Notes: generated from the letters alone by a model not told the origin. A stretch of 64,000 bases of DNA from Thermoplasmata archaeon (GCA_021792255.1 JAJYUZ010000002.1:97444-161443); one strand, 5' to 3'; shown: positions 35,865-44,879, counted from the stretch's first letter. Program-made: numbers and translations.

Positions 35865-36251
35865 ATGACTTGGCAGGATCAAGAGGTCAGAGAACTAAAG
35901 GAAAACAAATACATATTGATAGACGAAGAACCATGCAAGATCGTTGAAATTACTACTTCAAAACCAGGAAAGCACGGTGAGGCTAAGGCGAGAATCGTAG
36001 CCATTGGAATTTTTGATGGACAGAAGAGGAGCGTCGTTTATCCTACCAAACACAAGGTCAAGGTTCCCATAATCGAAAAGAAGGCAGCCCAAATCTTAAG
36101 CATCTCTCAGAGCGAAGGACTCTTCATGGATATGGAGACGTTTGAGCAGTTCAACATATCGATACCCGATGAGTTTAAAGACAGAGCGAAGAGTGGAGTG
36201 GAAGTCGAATACTGGGAATCGATGGGAAAGAGAAAATTGATGCGAGTCTAA
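35865..36251 (+). CDS. eif5a: Translation factor aIF5A
   Basis: Hypusine-bearing elongation/initiation factor, 128 residues. The modification loop [11 protein letters not shown] has its lysine at position 36, and an OB-fold C-terminal domain follows ([15 protein letters not shown]). Its TAA stop directly abuts the agmatinase ATG at 36252, coupling the factor to a polyamine gene whose product supplies the butyl-amine donor for hypusine. Confidence 0.96.
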   Translation: MTWQDQEVRELKENKYILIDEEPCKIVEITTSKPGKHGEAKARIVAIGIFDGQKRSVVYPTKHKVKVPIIEKKAAQILSISQSEGLFMDMETFEQFNISIPDEFKDRAKSGVEVEYWESMGKRKLMRV

Positions 36252-37091
36252 ATGCCTTCTCCCCTCAAATTCTGCGATTCCTCTGACAGTTATGAAGATT
36301 CAAAGTACATAATTTTTGGCGTCCCTTTTGATTCTACGGTCTCGTTTAGATCTGGGGAAAAGTTCGCACCTAATGAAATAAGAAAGGCATCCTACAATAT
36401 GGAAAGTTATTCTCTGTACAGAGGGATCGATCTAAGGGATGCTGGTATTTTTGATATGGGTGATATCGAGGAGTATCACGATTCAGAAGAGATGCTTGAG
36501 AACGTATATTCTGTCGTGGATAAGGTGTTATCAGATCATAAGTTCCCAATAATGATAGGTGGAGAGCACAGTATCACATATGGTGCTATGAAAAGAATCA
36601 AAAGCAAAGTCATATTTATTGACGCCCATACGGACTACAGAGACTCTTACCTAGGAAACAAATTTTCTCACGCGTGTGTCGCCAGAAGAGTCAGCGAAAT
36701 TGTGGGTAAGGAAAACATGGTTTCAATCGGGGTGCGTTCTGTCTCTAAAGAGGAGATGGAGGCGGGTCCTCAGAAGTATTTCACTAGTTTCGAAGTCAGT
36801 GAGGGTAATGAGAAGTTGAAATCCTACTTGAAGAAATTCTGCGACTCTCCGGTATATTTATCTATTGATTTTGACGGGTTCGATCCTGCATATGCTCCCG
36901 GCGTAGGAACCCCAGAGCCGTTCGGTCTGAATCCGGTAATAATGATAGACATTCTAAATTCGATCGGGAACAATCTTGTGGGATTGGATATAAATGAAAT
37001 ATCTCCCACTTTTGACAACGGTAACACGAGCATGCTTGCTGCACGAATGATTCAAGAAGTCGTATCATATTTAGAAACGCAGAGCAGATGA
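36252..37091 (+). CDS. speB: Agmatinase (ureohydrolase)
   Basis: Hydrolyses agmatine to putrescine and urea (some archaeal homologues act on aminopropylagmatine). The binuclear Mn site is complete: GGEHSIT, FIDAHTDYRD and LSIDFDGFDPAYAPG, in a 279-residue arginase-fold protein. It starts at the base after the aIF5A stop and overlaps the DUF835 gene by 4 bp. AdoMet decarboxylase at 39762 provides the aminopropyl donor for spermidine. Confidence 0.93.
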   Translation: MPSPLKFCDSSDSYEDSKYIIFGVPFDSTVSFRSGEKFAPNEIRKASYNMESYSLYRGIDLRDAGIFDMGDIEEYHDSEEMLENVYSVVDKVLSDHKFPIMIGGEHSITYGAMKRIKSKVIFIDAHTDYRDSYLGNKFSHACVARRVSEIVGKENMVSIGVRSVSKEEMEAGPQKYFTSFEVSEGNEKLKSYLKKFCDSPVYLSIDFDGFDPAYAPGVGTPEPFGLNPVIMIDILNSIGNNLVGLDINEISPTFDNGNTSMLAARMIQEVVSYLETQSR

Positions 37092-37687
37092 GCGACAACA
37101 AGGTCTATAAAGAAGGATATAGGGATGGAATAAAATTCGCACTTTTAGCAGCAAGGACGTACGGTGTCAGCGATGAATTTATAAAGCGCATGGAGAGAGA
37201 ATATTTCGGCGAAGATGATGAAACGGCGGTTAAACTGGTCTACGGAGAGACATATCTCATCTATGAAAAAAGAAATTTGAAAGGAATGGAAATCATTTCC
37301 GGCGTCGCTGCCCAAGGCTTTCCCGCTATAGTGATGAGCAGGGACACGAAGAGCTCCCTCAAATCGTTCAAGAATGTGAAACTTGCAGCCATTACTTACG
37401 ACGAAGCGCTGGGTGGGTTTAATCCGACGCAGTTAAGCCAGATGCAGGAATACGTGATAAGCAATTTGACGGAGAAAGGAGTCTTGTACATAGACTGTAT
37501 AGATTATATTTTTTCAACTTCCACTTCGGTTCAAAATGTGATAAAGTTCCTTACGGTCCTTAAGGACAAAGTCCTTGACAAGACCGGGATTTTCATACTG
37601 TCTCTAAACAAGGATGCGATCGGCAAGGCTGAGCTATCGATGATAGAAAAAGAATTCAAGAATACAATAAAGATTAAGACTGACTAG
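37088..37687 (+). CDS. DUF835 protein
   Basis: A 199-residue protein whose central and C-terminal part (GETYLIYEKRNLKGMEIISG, PAIVMSRD, VLYIDCIDYIFSTSTSV, FILSLNKDAIGK) matches DUF835, a domain common in euryarchaea and often linked to signal transduction. The N-terminal 45 residues are helical (EGYRDGIKFALLAARTYGVS). It overlaps speB by 4 bp. Role unknown. Confidence 0.78.
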   Translation: MSDNKVYKEGYRDGIKFALLAARTYGVSDEFIKRMEREYFGEDDETAVKLVYGETYLIYEKRNLKGMEIISGVAAQGFPAIVMSRDTKSSLKSFKNVKLAAITYDEALGGFNPTQLSQMQEYVISNLTEKGVLYIDCIDYIFSTSTSVQNVIKFLTVLKDKVLDKTGIFILSLNKDAIGKAELSMIEKEFKNTIKIKTD

Positions 37688-38189
37688 TCAGTGATATAGT
37701 ATCAACTCTAGATGGGGTGGGAATCTTGTGGGATGCCTTTCTCAGCGCTTCCTTTGCCTTGTATTCTCCTGTCTTAGGAATTCTGACGATTAAGATTGTC
37801 GATCCTCTCTTTACTCTGGCAGCCGTACCAACAGGCCTTCCAAATGACATGCTCATTCCACTCGATATTCTGTCCGCTCCAGCTCCGGTAGCCATTTTAT
37901 GCTCCCTTATGACGTGGTGAGGGAACGGTCTTACTCTCATAAAATAGCCATTTTCTCCAAAATCCTTCATTAATTGTCTGTTCGATGAAATTCTTGCAGC
38001 TTCGAGAGCCGTATGTCTAATCTGACAGGACTCTTCTGCTACGAGTCTCAGCTCTATATCGTAATTTCCATTGACGTTGCCAGCTACAAACTGCTGTATC
38101 CTAGATGCTGGTACTCCACCCATGTACGCCCTTTTTGTATAAGCGGGTCCTGTAATTTTCCTGTACATCCTTCCCGGCTTTCTTACCAT
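37674..38189 (-). CDS. rpl10e: Large-subunit ribosomal protein L10e
   Basis: The L16/L10AE family, 171 residues: KPGRMYRKITGPAYTKRAY at the start, RISSNRQLMKDFGENGYFMRVRPFPHHVIREHKM (spread over the middle) and ARVKRGSTILIVR. Its 3' end overlaps the DUF835 gene by 14 bp on the other strand. It is divergent to rfcS over a 97-bp promoter region with two AT-rich TATA candidates. Confidence 0.95.
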   Translation of the reverse strand: MVRKPGRMYRKITGPAYTKRAYMGGVPASRIQQFVAGNVNGNYDIELRLVAEESCQIRHTALEAARISSNRQLMKDFGENGYFMRVRPFPHHVIREHKMATGAGADRISSGMSMSFGRPVGTAARVKRGSTILIVRIPKTGEYKAKEALRKASHKIPTPSRVDTISLTSQS

Positions 38190-38286
38190 TTATACTTCCC
38201 TTGAGGAAAATGATTTGAAATATAAAATCCTTCTCAGTTTAATCCGAGAAAGGTTATTTATCTGTATACTATGATTACCGAAGGAA

Positions 38287-39240
38287 ATGGACGAAATCTG
38301 GATCGAGAAATATAGGCCTAAGAAGCTTGATCAGGTAGTTGGGCAAACAGTGGTCGTAGAGAGACTCAAGAGCTATGTTCAGCAGAAGAACATTCCGCAC
38401 CTCCTCTTTTCAGGGCCTCCAGGTACGGGAAAGACAACCGCTGCTACCGTGTTGGCTAGGGAATTCTATGGAGAAGAATGGAAAGAAAATTTTCTGGAAC
38501 TGAATGCATCGGACGACAGAGGGATAAAGATGGTAAGGGAAACGGTAAAAGGCTATTCCAGAATTCTTCCGACAAATCCTCTAGGGTTCAAAATTCTTTT
38601 TCTAGACGAAGCAGATTATATGACCGACGAAGCTCAGGCCGCTCTAAGAAGAACCATGGAGAATTTCACCAGAACTACTCGTTTCATCATTTCGTGCAAC
38701 TATTCTTCAAAGATTATTGAACCCATCCAGTCAAGGACTGCCATTTTCAGATTCAAAGCAATTCCAACGGAATCGATGGTGTCGGCCCTTTCCGAAATAC
38801 TTAAAAAAGAAGGGGTTGAATATGAGAAAAAGTCTCTGGATGTAATCGCGGAGCTTGCGTACGGAGATATGAGAAAGGCGATAAACACCCTTCAAGTCGC
38901 AGCTACATACGCGCAAAAGATCACCGTTAATTCTATCTACGAAGCCGCCGGACTGGTCCATAAGGACTGGGCAGTTCAGGTCTTATCACTCGCACTTAAG
39001 GGAGAAATTTCAAAGGCAAAAGCAATGCTTGAAGATGCTGTTATCAAGCAAGGAATATCGGGGCAAGATGTAGTCGAACAATTCCACCGAGTCGTCTATG
39101 ATCTCCCGGTGGAAGAAGGGCTAAAAGCGGACATTCTCTATGTGCTGGGGGATATAGACTTCAGGATATCGGAAGGTGCTAGAGAAATAATACAACTAGA
39201 GAGTTTTCTTGGATATTTGTACAGTAGGGGCATGAAATAA
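38287..39240 (+). CDS. rfcS: Replication factor C small subunit
   Basis: Clamp-loader AAA+ ATPase, 317 residues. IEKYRPKKLDQVVGQ, Walker A GPPGTGKTT at 43-51, RFC box LELNASDDRG, Walker B FLDEADYM and the sensor FIISCNYSSKIIEPIQSRT. The SRC motif reads SRT. The large subunit gene is at 62975. The Hjc-like gene follows directly. Confidence 0.95.
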   Translation: MDEIWIEKYRPKKLDQVVGQTVVVERLKSYVQQKNIPHLLFSGPPGTGKTTAATVLAREFYGEEWKENFLELNASDDRGIKMVRETVKGYSRILPTNPLGFKILFLDEADYMTDEAQAALRRTMENFTRTTRFIISCNYSSKIIEPIQSRTAIFRFKAIPTESMVSALSEILKKEGVEYEKKSLDVIAELAYGDMRKAINTLQVAATYAQKITVNSIYEAAGLVHKDWAVQVLSLALKGEISKAKAMLEDAVIKQGISGQDVVEQFHRVVYDLPVEEGLKADILYVLGDIDFRISEGAREIIQLESFLGYLYSRGMK

Positions 39241-39252
39241 GGAGTTGGTGTC

Positions 39253-39750
39253 ACGGCAAACGGAACGGTTTATGAAAGAGAATTGAAGCTCATTCTCGAG
39301 GGAAATGAGGAGAAGCTAGGAAAGGTTGGTTGGATGGCAGAGGATATCAAGAGTAGAATAAAATCAAAGCCATTTCTAGTTGTAAGAGCTGCTGGAAGCC
39401 ATGGATTTGACTTAATAATCATTAGAAATGATCTAAGTATCCCTATTGAGATTAAGAGTTCCAAAGAGAGAACACTGAATTTCTCTTCTTCATCTAACAG
39501 GTCACAGGAGCAGGCGAAAGAGTATGAGAGGATGATTTCCAAGACAGGGGTAATGCCATTGTATGCTTATAGGCTCAAGAATGTTAATGGTGACCCTTGG
39601 AGAATTTTTACTTTTGATTTCCAATACGAAGGTAGATACCGAATGTTTGCAAAGAATGTTCCAAAATTGGAAGTGACAAGAGGGGGGGCATATTTGATGA
39701 AATGGGAAAATGGCCTAAAGCTGACCTCTCTTCTAGATTATCTGTTCTGA
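39253..39750 (+). CDS. hjc: Holliday-junction resolvase Hjc-like nuclease, apparent ACG start
   Basis: A restriction-endonuclease-fold resolvase. YEREL (conserved catalytic glutamate), FLVVRAAGSHGFDLII (active-site aspartate) and IPIEIKSSKE (ExK) give the Hjc signature. The first ATG/GTG/TTG-type start in frame is TTG at 39283, which would drop the YERE motif. The frame is open back to the rfcS stop at 39238, with no standard start codon. A Shine-Dalgarno AAGGAG (39239-39244) sits 8 bp before ACG at 39253, giving MANGTVYEREL if ACG is read as Met. Confidence 0.72.
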   Translation, partial: TANGTVYERELKLILEGNEEKLGKVGWMAEDIKSRIKSKPFLVVRAAGSHGFDLIIIRNDLSIPIEIKSSKERTLNFSSSSNRSQEQAKEYERMISKTGVMPLYAYRLKNVNGDPWRIFTFDFQYEGRYRMFAKNVPKLEVTRGGAYLMKWENGLKLTSLLDYLF

Positions 39751-39761
39751 TTCCAGCTTGC

Positions 39762-40151
39762 CTAGACAGTCGCTACCAGCATCTTTTCCTTCTGGATTCC
39801 CCGTGGAAAATCTATTCCCCTTTCTATTCTTTTGTATTCAATGCTGGAGGGAGTCAGTTTTCCAAGAATGTATTCGAGAGCAGACTCAGCATTTTCTGTT
39901 GGACCACATGTAAAGATATCTAGTGCTACGAGACCGTGCTCAGGCCACGTATGAAAGCTGAGATGAGACTCCGCAAGAAGTATGATTCCGCTAACCCCAC
40001 TTGGCGAAAACTGGTGATAATAGGACCTAATCTTTGTGAGCTTTCCGTACTTCACGGCAGATTCCATGACATCTTCCATAGCATCTACTTTCGAAATCTT
40101 CTCTGGCTCAACTCCCTTAAGATCCCCAACAAGATGAATTCCTATAGACAC
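39762..40151 (-). CDS. speH: S-adenosylmethionine decarboxylase proenzyme
   Basis: Makes decarboxylated AdoMet for spermidine synthesis. The 129-residue class 1B proenzyme self-cleaves before Ser62 in AESHLSFHTWPE to form a pyruvoyl group, and DIFTCGPTENAESAL carries the proton-donor Cys. The start is GTG at 40151. It converges with hjc across an 11-bp gap. Confidence 0.94.
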   Translation of the reverse strand: MSIGIHLVGDLKGVEPEKISKVDAMEDVMESAVKYGKLTKIRSYYHQFSPSGVSGIILLAESHLSFHTWPEHGLVALDIFTCGPTENAESALEYILGKLTPSSIEYKRIERGIDFPRGIQKEKMLVATV

Positions 40152-40524
40152 CTAACCTTCACCGATTGGTCTGAAGAAATACCTCTATTTAAAGTTTGAT
40201 TTTTGAACAGTAAAGGAATTACCAATAATATGCTATTAATATGAATTACATCTAATTAATTGTCAATATTCAGAATTGAAATTTGAATTATCGACCTTTT
40301 TAGATTTTGAAATGAGTATAAATTCAAAGAATGTCATCCGCTAGTATTTCCTACCGACTAATAAAATTCGTATATGTGTGGAAAAGCAGAGTTTGATTCT
40401 ATATTCTTTGGAGAATACGAATGTCGAAAAAGCTCATTCTTTATAAAGGTCAAGGGAAAAGGTTATTAGGCACATTAATCTGAAGGTGCTGAGCGAATAG
40501 CTCTAGACAAAGGATTGGTAGTAT
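40152..40524. other. Intergenic region, 373 bp, with ssb promoter and an inverted repeat
   Basis: Very AT-rich divergent interval. The inverted repeat TATTCT-TTGG-AGAATA (40402-40417) lies 22 bp before a TATA box TTTATAAA (40440-40447). Transcription would start near 40470, leaving a leader of about 50 bp before the ssb ATG, unlike the leaderless genes around it. No reading frame or tRNA is seen. Confidence 0.55.
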
Positions 40525-40947
40525 ATGGACGAATTTACAAAAGTGAAGGATCTCAACCAGGGATCCAAGAGAGTGACTGTTTTGGCAAAGGTCGTGAATG
40601 TGGGCGAAGCAAAAGACATACAGACAAGATACGGAGAACAGAAGAAAGTAACCGAAGCAGTCCTAGGGGACGAGACTGGAAAAGTGACTATGTCACTCTG
40701 GAATGAGCAAGCAAGCCAAGTAGAAAACGGCGACAGCGTCGTCGTTGAAAATGGGTATGTAAGCTTTGTCAGGGGACACATGAGACTCAATGTTGGGAAG
40801 TACGGTGCAATAAAGAAATCCGAGACAGCCATTGAATCTGTAAATGAATCTCTTGACATGAGTGAGAAAGAGTATCAACCAGATGAGGTTGATAGAAGAC
40901 CCAGGAGAAGCTTTAACAACAACAGGAATTTCAGAAACAGATTCTAG
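40525..40947 (+). CDS. ssb: OB-fold single-stranded DNA-binding protein
   Basis: A 140-residue RPA/SSB-like protein. One OB fold (about 1-100: VTVLAKVVNVGEAKDIQTRYG, EAVLGDETGKVTMSLWNEQ, VENGYVSFVRGHMRLNVGKYG) is followed by an acidic linker and an Arg/Asn/Phe-rich tail (RRPRRSFNNNRNFRNRF). Crenarchaeal and Thermoplasma SSBs share this layout. ATG at 40525. Its stop overlaps the convergent HNH gene by 4 bp. Confidence 0.85.
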   Translation: MDEFTKVKDLNQGSKRVTVLAKVVNVGEAKDIQTRYGEQKKVTEAVLGDETGKVTMSLWNEQASQVENGDSVVVENGYVSFVRGHMRLNVGKYGAIKKSETAIESVNESLDMSEKEYQPDEVDRRPRRSFNNNRNFRNRF

Positions 40948-41573
40948 AGGGAATACCTTTTTTCAATTATTCCCACACAAAATTTTCCTTTTTTATCTTT
41001 AATTACAATTTCTTCAATGTCGAGATCGTTCCGGAAGATTAGATCATATACCATTTTGAGGCTCGGGAACTGACAGATCTTGGACTCGAGGGGCTCCTTT
41101 AAAATTATTTCTCCGTTTCTATAATGAAACGAAGCCAGATTGTGAATTTCGCAATTGTTCCCATACTTGAGCAGAACATTACTGTCAGTGAATACTTCTA
41201 CTCTTTCGTCCAGTCTACGAGCAACCAAAGGCACCCCAGTATAATTGCTCTTGAAGGTCTTTATGTGACAGCTCTTGCAGAGAGTAATAAGGTTCTTAGT
41301 GGAATCTGAACCTCCTGCGATCCGGGGAACTATGTGGTGTACTTCTACTTCCACCCTTAATCTTTCTACGCCGTCCTTGCTTTCTGATATCATTGGTGAC
41401 TTGCTGCAAATTCTGCACCTGTACTCGTCCCTTTCAAGGATGATTAGTTTTGCCGTATTCCAGGGGGTGCTCACTTCTTCCACGCTACCCACTTTGCTAT
41501 AATCATAAACTTCTCCGTAGTGAGAATATTTTCTGTTAAGTCGTTCTAATCTCTCTTGGATACCGTCCTTCAT
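40944..41573 (-). CDS. HNH endonuclease domain protein
   Basis: A 209-residue protein with a complete HNH nuclease core: zinc CxxC in YRCRICSKSP, catalytic VHHIVPRIAGGSDSTKNLITLC and a second CxxC in TLCKSCHIK. The C-terminal ~80 residues (VEVFTDSNVLLKYG, EIVIKDKKGKFCVG) are not recognised. It may be a repair, restriction or selfish nuclease; no methyltransferase, intron or repeat is beside it. Confidence 0.78.
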   Translation of the reverse strand: MKDGIQERLERLNRKYSHYGEVYDYSKVGSVEEVSTPWNTAKLIILERDEYRCRICSKSPMISESKDGVERLRVEVEVHHIVPRIAGGSDSTKNLITLCKSCHIKTFKSNYTGVPLVARRLDERVEVFTDSNVLLKYGNNCEIHNLASFHYRNGEIILKEPLESKICQFPSLKMVYDLIFRNDLDIEEIVIKDKKGKFCVGIIEKRYSL

Positions 41574-41786
41574 TTTACCATCGGGTCAATTGTCGGATAA
41601 TAAGGATGGTAATAAGCTAATTGACATCTGTCTAAAAAAATTTGAAAATCATTTAAGAAACGGTAAAAATTTATCTCAGTTCGAAAAAAATGGCCTGAAA
41701 AACTTGAATGACTTTTTTCACTAACAGGATGCTTCCAATCATCAACCTAAGTTTAATAACACGTTTCCATAACTGGTTGAGACAGA

Positions 41787-42452
41787 GTGAGCTTCACAAT
41801 ATCCGGCATAATCTCGTACTTCATCCAGGAATCATTAGCATTGATGAGTGCACTTGGACCGACAGGCGTATTCTTGCTGATGGTTATGGAGGGGCTCGGT
41901 CTTCCCTTCCCATCAGAAGTAATCATGGTATTTGCAGGATTTCTGTCGACTGGGAGCATCGGATTGTTCATAGTCTATTCGCTAGCAGGGTCTATCGGTG
42001 GTTTCATTGGAAATTTGATCCTTTATTACATAGCCGTGTACGGTGGAAGGCCTCTTATTCTCTACTTAGGAAAATATGCTGGTTTAAAGGAAGAGCATCT
42101 CGTGAAAACAGAGAAATGGTTTGATGCTAGAGGAGAATGGACTGTTTTCTTCGGAAGGTTCGTTCCAGGCTTCAGGTCTTATATGAGTATTCCTGCAGGA
42201 GTCTCTAAGATGAATGTAGCAAAGTTTTCGATATTTACTTTGTCTGGGTCTCTTATTTGGTCCACTGCTCTTGCAACTGGAGGGTACGTCTTAGGGAAGT
42301 CTTGGGACAAACTGGTTCCAATCATTAGCAACGTTGGTACGGTCCTGCTTGTAGTATTCGTAATCGCTTTCGCTGCGTATTTCTTCTATCGCTTCTATGT
42401 TAGAGCAAAACAGAAAGAGAGTACTACTCCCGTCGACGAATCCCAAAAGTAA
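41787..42452 (+). CDS. DedA family membrane protein
   Basis: A DedA/VTT (SNARE-associated) protein of 221 residues. Typical parts are the re-entrant LMVMEGLGLPFPSEVIMVFAGFL, GSIGGFIGNLILYYIAVYGGR and the arginine motif FFGRFVPGFRSYMSIPAGVSKM. Relatives transport or scramble lipids and affect proton homeostasis. The start is GTG at 41787 with a TATA-like GTTTAATAAC (41747-41756) about 30 bp upstream; later in-frame ATGs are possible. Confidence 0.85.
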   Translation: MSFTISGIISYFIQESLALMSALGPTGVFLLMVMEGLGLPFPSEVIMVFAGFLSTGSIGLFIVYSLAGSIGGFIGNLILYYIAVYGGRPLILYLGKYAGLKEEHLVKTEKWFDARGEWTVFFGRFVPGFRSYMSIPAGVSKMNVAKFSIFTLSGSLIWSTALATGGYVLGKSWDKLVPIISNVGTVLLVVFVIAFAAYFFYRFYVRAKQKESTTPVDESQK

Positions 42453-42513
42453 AAGGATCAAAGTGACACAGGTCAACGTGCCACGAAATGTGCACTAATA
42501 GGGACAATGTAAT

Positions 42514-43158
42514 TCAGAGAAATCCAAAGGACGCGAAGAAGTAGAGTACCAATGAAGCGGCAATGCCAAATACTATTGCCCAGTACTTTCTGTTCCAAGC
42601 AAATACCTTGCTCCCGTCAAGGGGAGGAAAAGGTACCATGTTGAAGAGACCCAGCCAGAGGTTAATGTATACGAGGAAAAAAACCGCTGCATAGTACATA
42701 AAAGGCATAGAAATGAACAACAACACTGGCAGTAGAACAACTCCCATCACCAAGTTTGCAATTGGGCCAGCTAGCGCGATTTTTCCTTCCCTAATTGGAT
42801 TTCTATAGCTAGCGAAATACACGGCCCCAGGAAGGGCAAACAAGAATCCTATTAGGCCAGTTACTATGGTGAGTATCAATCCAATAGGCCACATTCTAAA
42901 CTCTGACCAGGCACCATAGTGTATTGCGGTAAACTTGTGGCTCATTTCGTGTAACAGAAAAGCTGTGACCGTCATCAAAAAGCCGATACCCAGAGCGGGA
43001 AGAAGTTGCAATTTAATTGTGGTCCCGTGAACCGAGAACGAATAACGGTATATTATCAGAAACAGTGCCACTGAGAGCGTTACAACTGATATAGCTATGT
43101 CTTGAATTTCTTTCTTTGAGAAGTTGCTCTTCTTGTACGTAACTGTGTATGTGGCCAT
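42514..43158 (-). CDS. M50-family zinc metalloprotease, short form
   Basis: A 214-residue membrane peptidase. The active-site HEMSH is at 70-74 in FLLHEMSHKFTAIHYGAWSEF, with the third ligand in FNMVPFPPLDGSKVF. No PDZ domain, unlike the protease at 33335. The start is at 43158 (MATYTV); a longer frame to 43317 adds sequence that runs through the promoter. Substrate unknown. Confidence 0.86.
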   Translation of the reverse strand: MATYTVTYKKSNFSKKEIQDIAISVVTLSVALFLIIYRYSFSVHGTTIKLQLLPALGIGFLMTVTAFLLHEMSHKFTAIHYGAWSEFRMWPIGLILTIVTGLIGFLFALPGAVYFASYRNPIREGKIALAGPIANLVMGVVLLPVLLFISMPFMYYAAVFFLVYINLWLGLFNMVPFPPLDGSKVFAWNRKYWAIVFGIAASLVLYFFASFGFL

Positions 43159-43249
43159 TTGTCCATGCAGTGAATTAACATATTTAACCTGATTGAGAAT
43201 TTCAATTTGACCACGCAAAATATTTATCAAATATTGGTCTGAATGAACA

Positions 43250-44128
43250 ATGGAGAAAATGGGAATTGTCAGGCAGTTGTGGCGGATCATTATAACGGGC
43301 CTTGTGCTGATAGCCATAGTTTTCTTCCTGACAAAAATAGTTTCAATAATACCTCAAGTATTAGTAAAATATACCAATCTAATCCAGGCAGTTCTGCTTG
43401 GTATAATTTTATATGTATTGTTGAGGTCGATTCTGAAAGCTCTTCAAAAGGTTCTGGAACGGAGAATTCACAAGAAGTACGCCCGACCACTGATTTTCCT
43501 TGTTTCTGTCGTTGGTTACTTTATCATCTTATTGGCCATATTGGCACTGTTAGGGGTAAATTTAAGTTCGATTATACTCGGTAGCGCATTTGCCGGTGCC
43601 ATCGTAGGACTCGCTGCACAACAGATCCTCTCAAATTTCTTCAGCGGTATCTTGTTGATTTGGTCAAGACCGTTCGTCCCGGGAGACTATATTGAATTTA
43701 ATTCGTGGCAATATTCCTACATGCTTCCTTCTTACCCTCCGAAGTTCCTTTCTAGGGACGAATTTAGGTGGAGGATTTCTGGAAAGGTAGACGATATTTC
43801 TATGAATTATACGACCATAATCGAAGATGACGGAACAGTGACTAAGATGCCTAACAGTATTGTGATTCAGGGAGCTACGACGGTCAATCCGTCACGAAAC
43901 AAGATACAAGTCAGAACGGAATTGCCTAAAAGCATTGATTACACTAAGCTCAAGAAAGATGTCGAGGAAATAGCCGCGAGTATCAAAGAAATCACCGACT
44001 GGAAAATAATGGTCGAGGAAGTCGGGCGAGAAACATATCTTGCCAAGATCACGATGACAATAGCCGGGGGAGACCTTGAAGGAACGCGGGGAAGGTTCAT
44101 GGAGAGTCTCCTGGCTGCAGCGAAGTGA
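43250..44128 (+). CDS. MscS-family mechanosensitive channel
   Basis: A 292-residue small-conductance mechanosensitive channel homologue. Three membrane helices end in the pore-lining SSIILGSAFAGAIVGLAAQQILSNFFSG (shown in full only to 20 residues: SIILGSAFAGAIVGLAAQ). The beta domain has RPFVPGDYIE and MPNSIVIQGATTVNPSR, and a mixed alpha/beta C-terminal domain follows. An insertion of about 20 residues (WQYSYMLPSYPPKFLS) interrupts the usual beta-domain loop. Opens under membrane tension to release solutes. Confidence 0.87.
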   Translation: MEKMGIVRQLWRIIITGLVLIAIVFFLTKIVSIIPQVLVKYTNLIQAVLLGIILYVLLRSILKALQKVLERRIHKKYARPLIFLVSVVGYFIILLAILALLGVNLSSIILGSAFAGAIVGLAAQQILSNFFSGILLIWSRPFVPGDYIEFNSWQYSYMLPSYPPKFLSRDEFRWRISGKVDDISMNYTTIIEDDGTVTKMPNSIVIQGATTVNPSRNKIQVRTELPKSIDYTKLKKDVEEIAASIKEITDWKIMVEEVGRETYLAKITMTIAGGDLEGTRGRFMESLLAAAK

Positions 44129-44219
44129 CTAAGAGCGTTTCCCTGTTTGGAACTTATGCGATTTAGATGACAAAATATTTTATTCACAGTTGCTGATAAG
44201 CTGATAGAGAGGAGATCAA

Positions 44220-44879
44220 ATGGTAAAACTAACGTGGTACGGACACTCGGCATGGCAAATTGATTTTCAGGACACCGTAGTACTTGTCGACCCTTTTCTG
44301 AAGAATAATCCGAAAGCACCTGTGAAACCAGATGACTTAAAAAAAGTGGATTTCGTGATAGTAACTCACAACCACGACGATCATTTAGGAGATGCATTCG
44401 AAATCACCAGAAACAAGGGGGCAAAACTCATTTCGATCTTTGAAAACATACTACTCGCTTCGAATGAAAACATTCCTGAAGATAATTTGATGGGAATGAA
44501 TATCGGTAGCGAAGTCGATTTTGGAAAGATCAAGGTTGCTCTTGTTCAAGCAGTTCATAGCGGCAATTGTAGTGGTGCAGTGATAACTGGAGATGGGATT
44601 ACGATTTACCACGCGGGAGATACAGGACTTTTTGGGGACATGAGACTTATTGGGCAGATGTACAGGCCGAAGGTTTCCCTCCTGCCAACTGGGGGGTTCT
44701 ATACGATGGGGCCAAAGGAGGCGGCCATGGCAGCGAGATTGATCGGTTCTGAAGTAGTCATTCCTATGCACTATGGTACTTTCCCGGGCATCGATTCAAA
44801 TCCGAATGAACTTCGAGAAGCACTAGGAGAGGAGTTTAAAGTACCAATTCTTAAGCCAGGTGAATCGTTTATAATCTGA
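44220..44879 (+). CDS. UPF0173 metal-dependent hydrolase
   Basis: A metallo-beta-lactamase-fold protein of 219 residues: TWYGHSAWQID at the N-terminus, THNHDDHLGDAFEI (zinc site), AVHSGNCSGAVI, HAGDTGLFGDM and PMHYGTFPGID. UPF0173 (YtkL-like) proteins have no settled substrate. ATG follows GAGAGGAGATCAA, a good Shine-Dalgarno. Confidence 0.87.
   Translation: MVKLTWYGHSAWQIDFQDTVVLVDPFLKNNPKAPVKPDDLKKVDFVIVTHNHDDHLGDAFEITRNKGAKLISIFENILLASNENIPEDNLMGMNIGSEVDFGKIKVALVQAVHSGNCSGAVITGDGITIYHAGDTGLFGDMRLIGQMYRPKVSLLPTGGFYTMGPKEAAMAARLIGSEVVIPMHYGTFPGIDSNPNELREALGEEFKVPILKPGESFII

Noticed and set aside
41708..42124. 138-residue plus-strand frame over the DedA gene start
   Set aside because: Different frame from the DedA motifs; Trp/Arg/His-rich translation typical of an out-of-frame reading.
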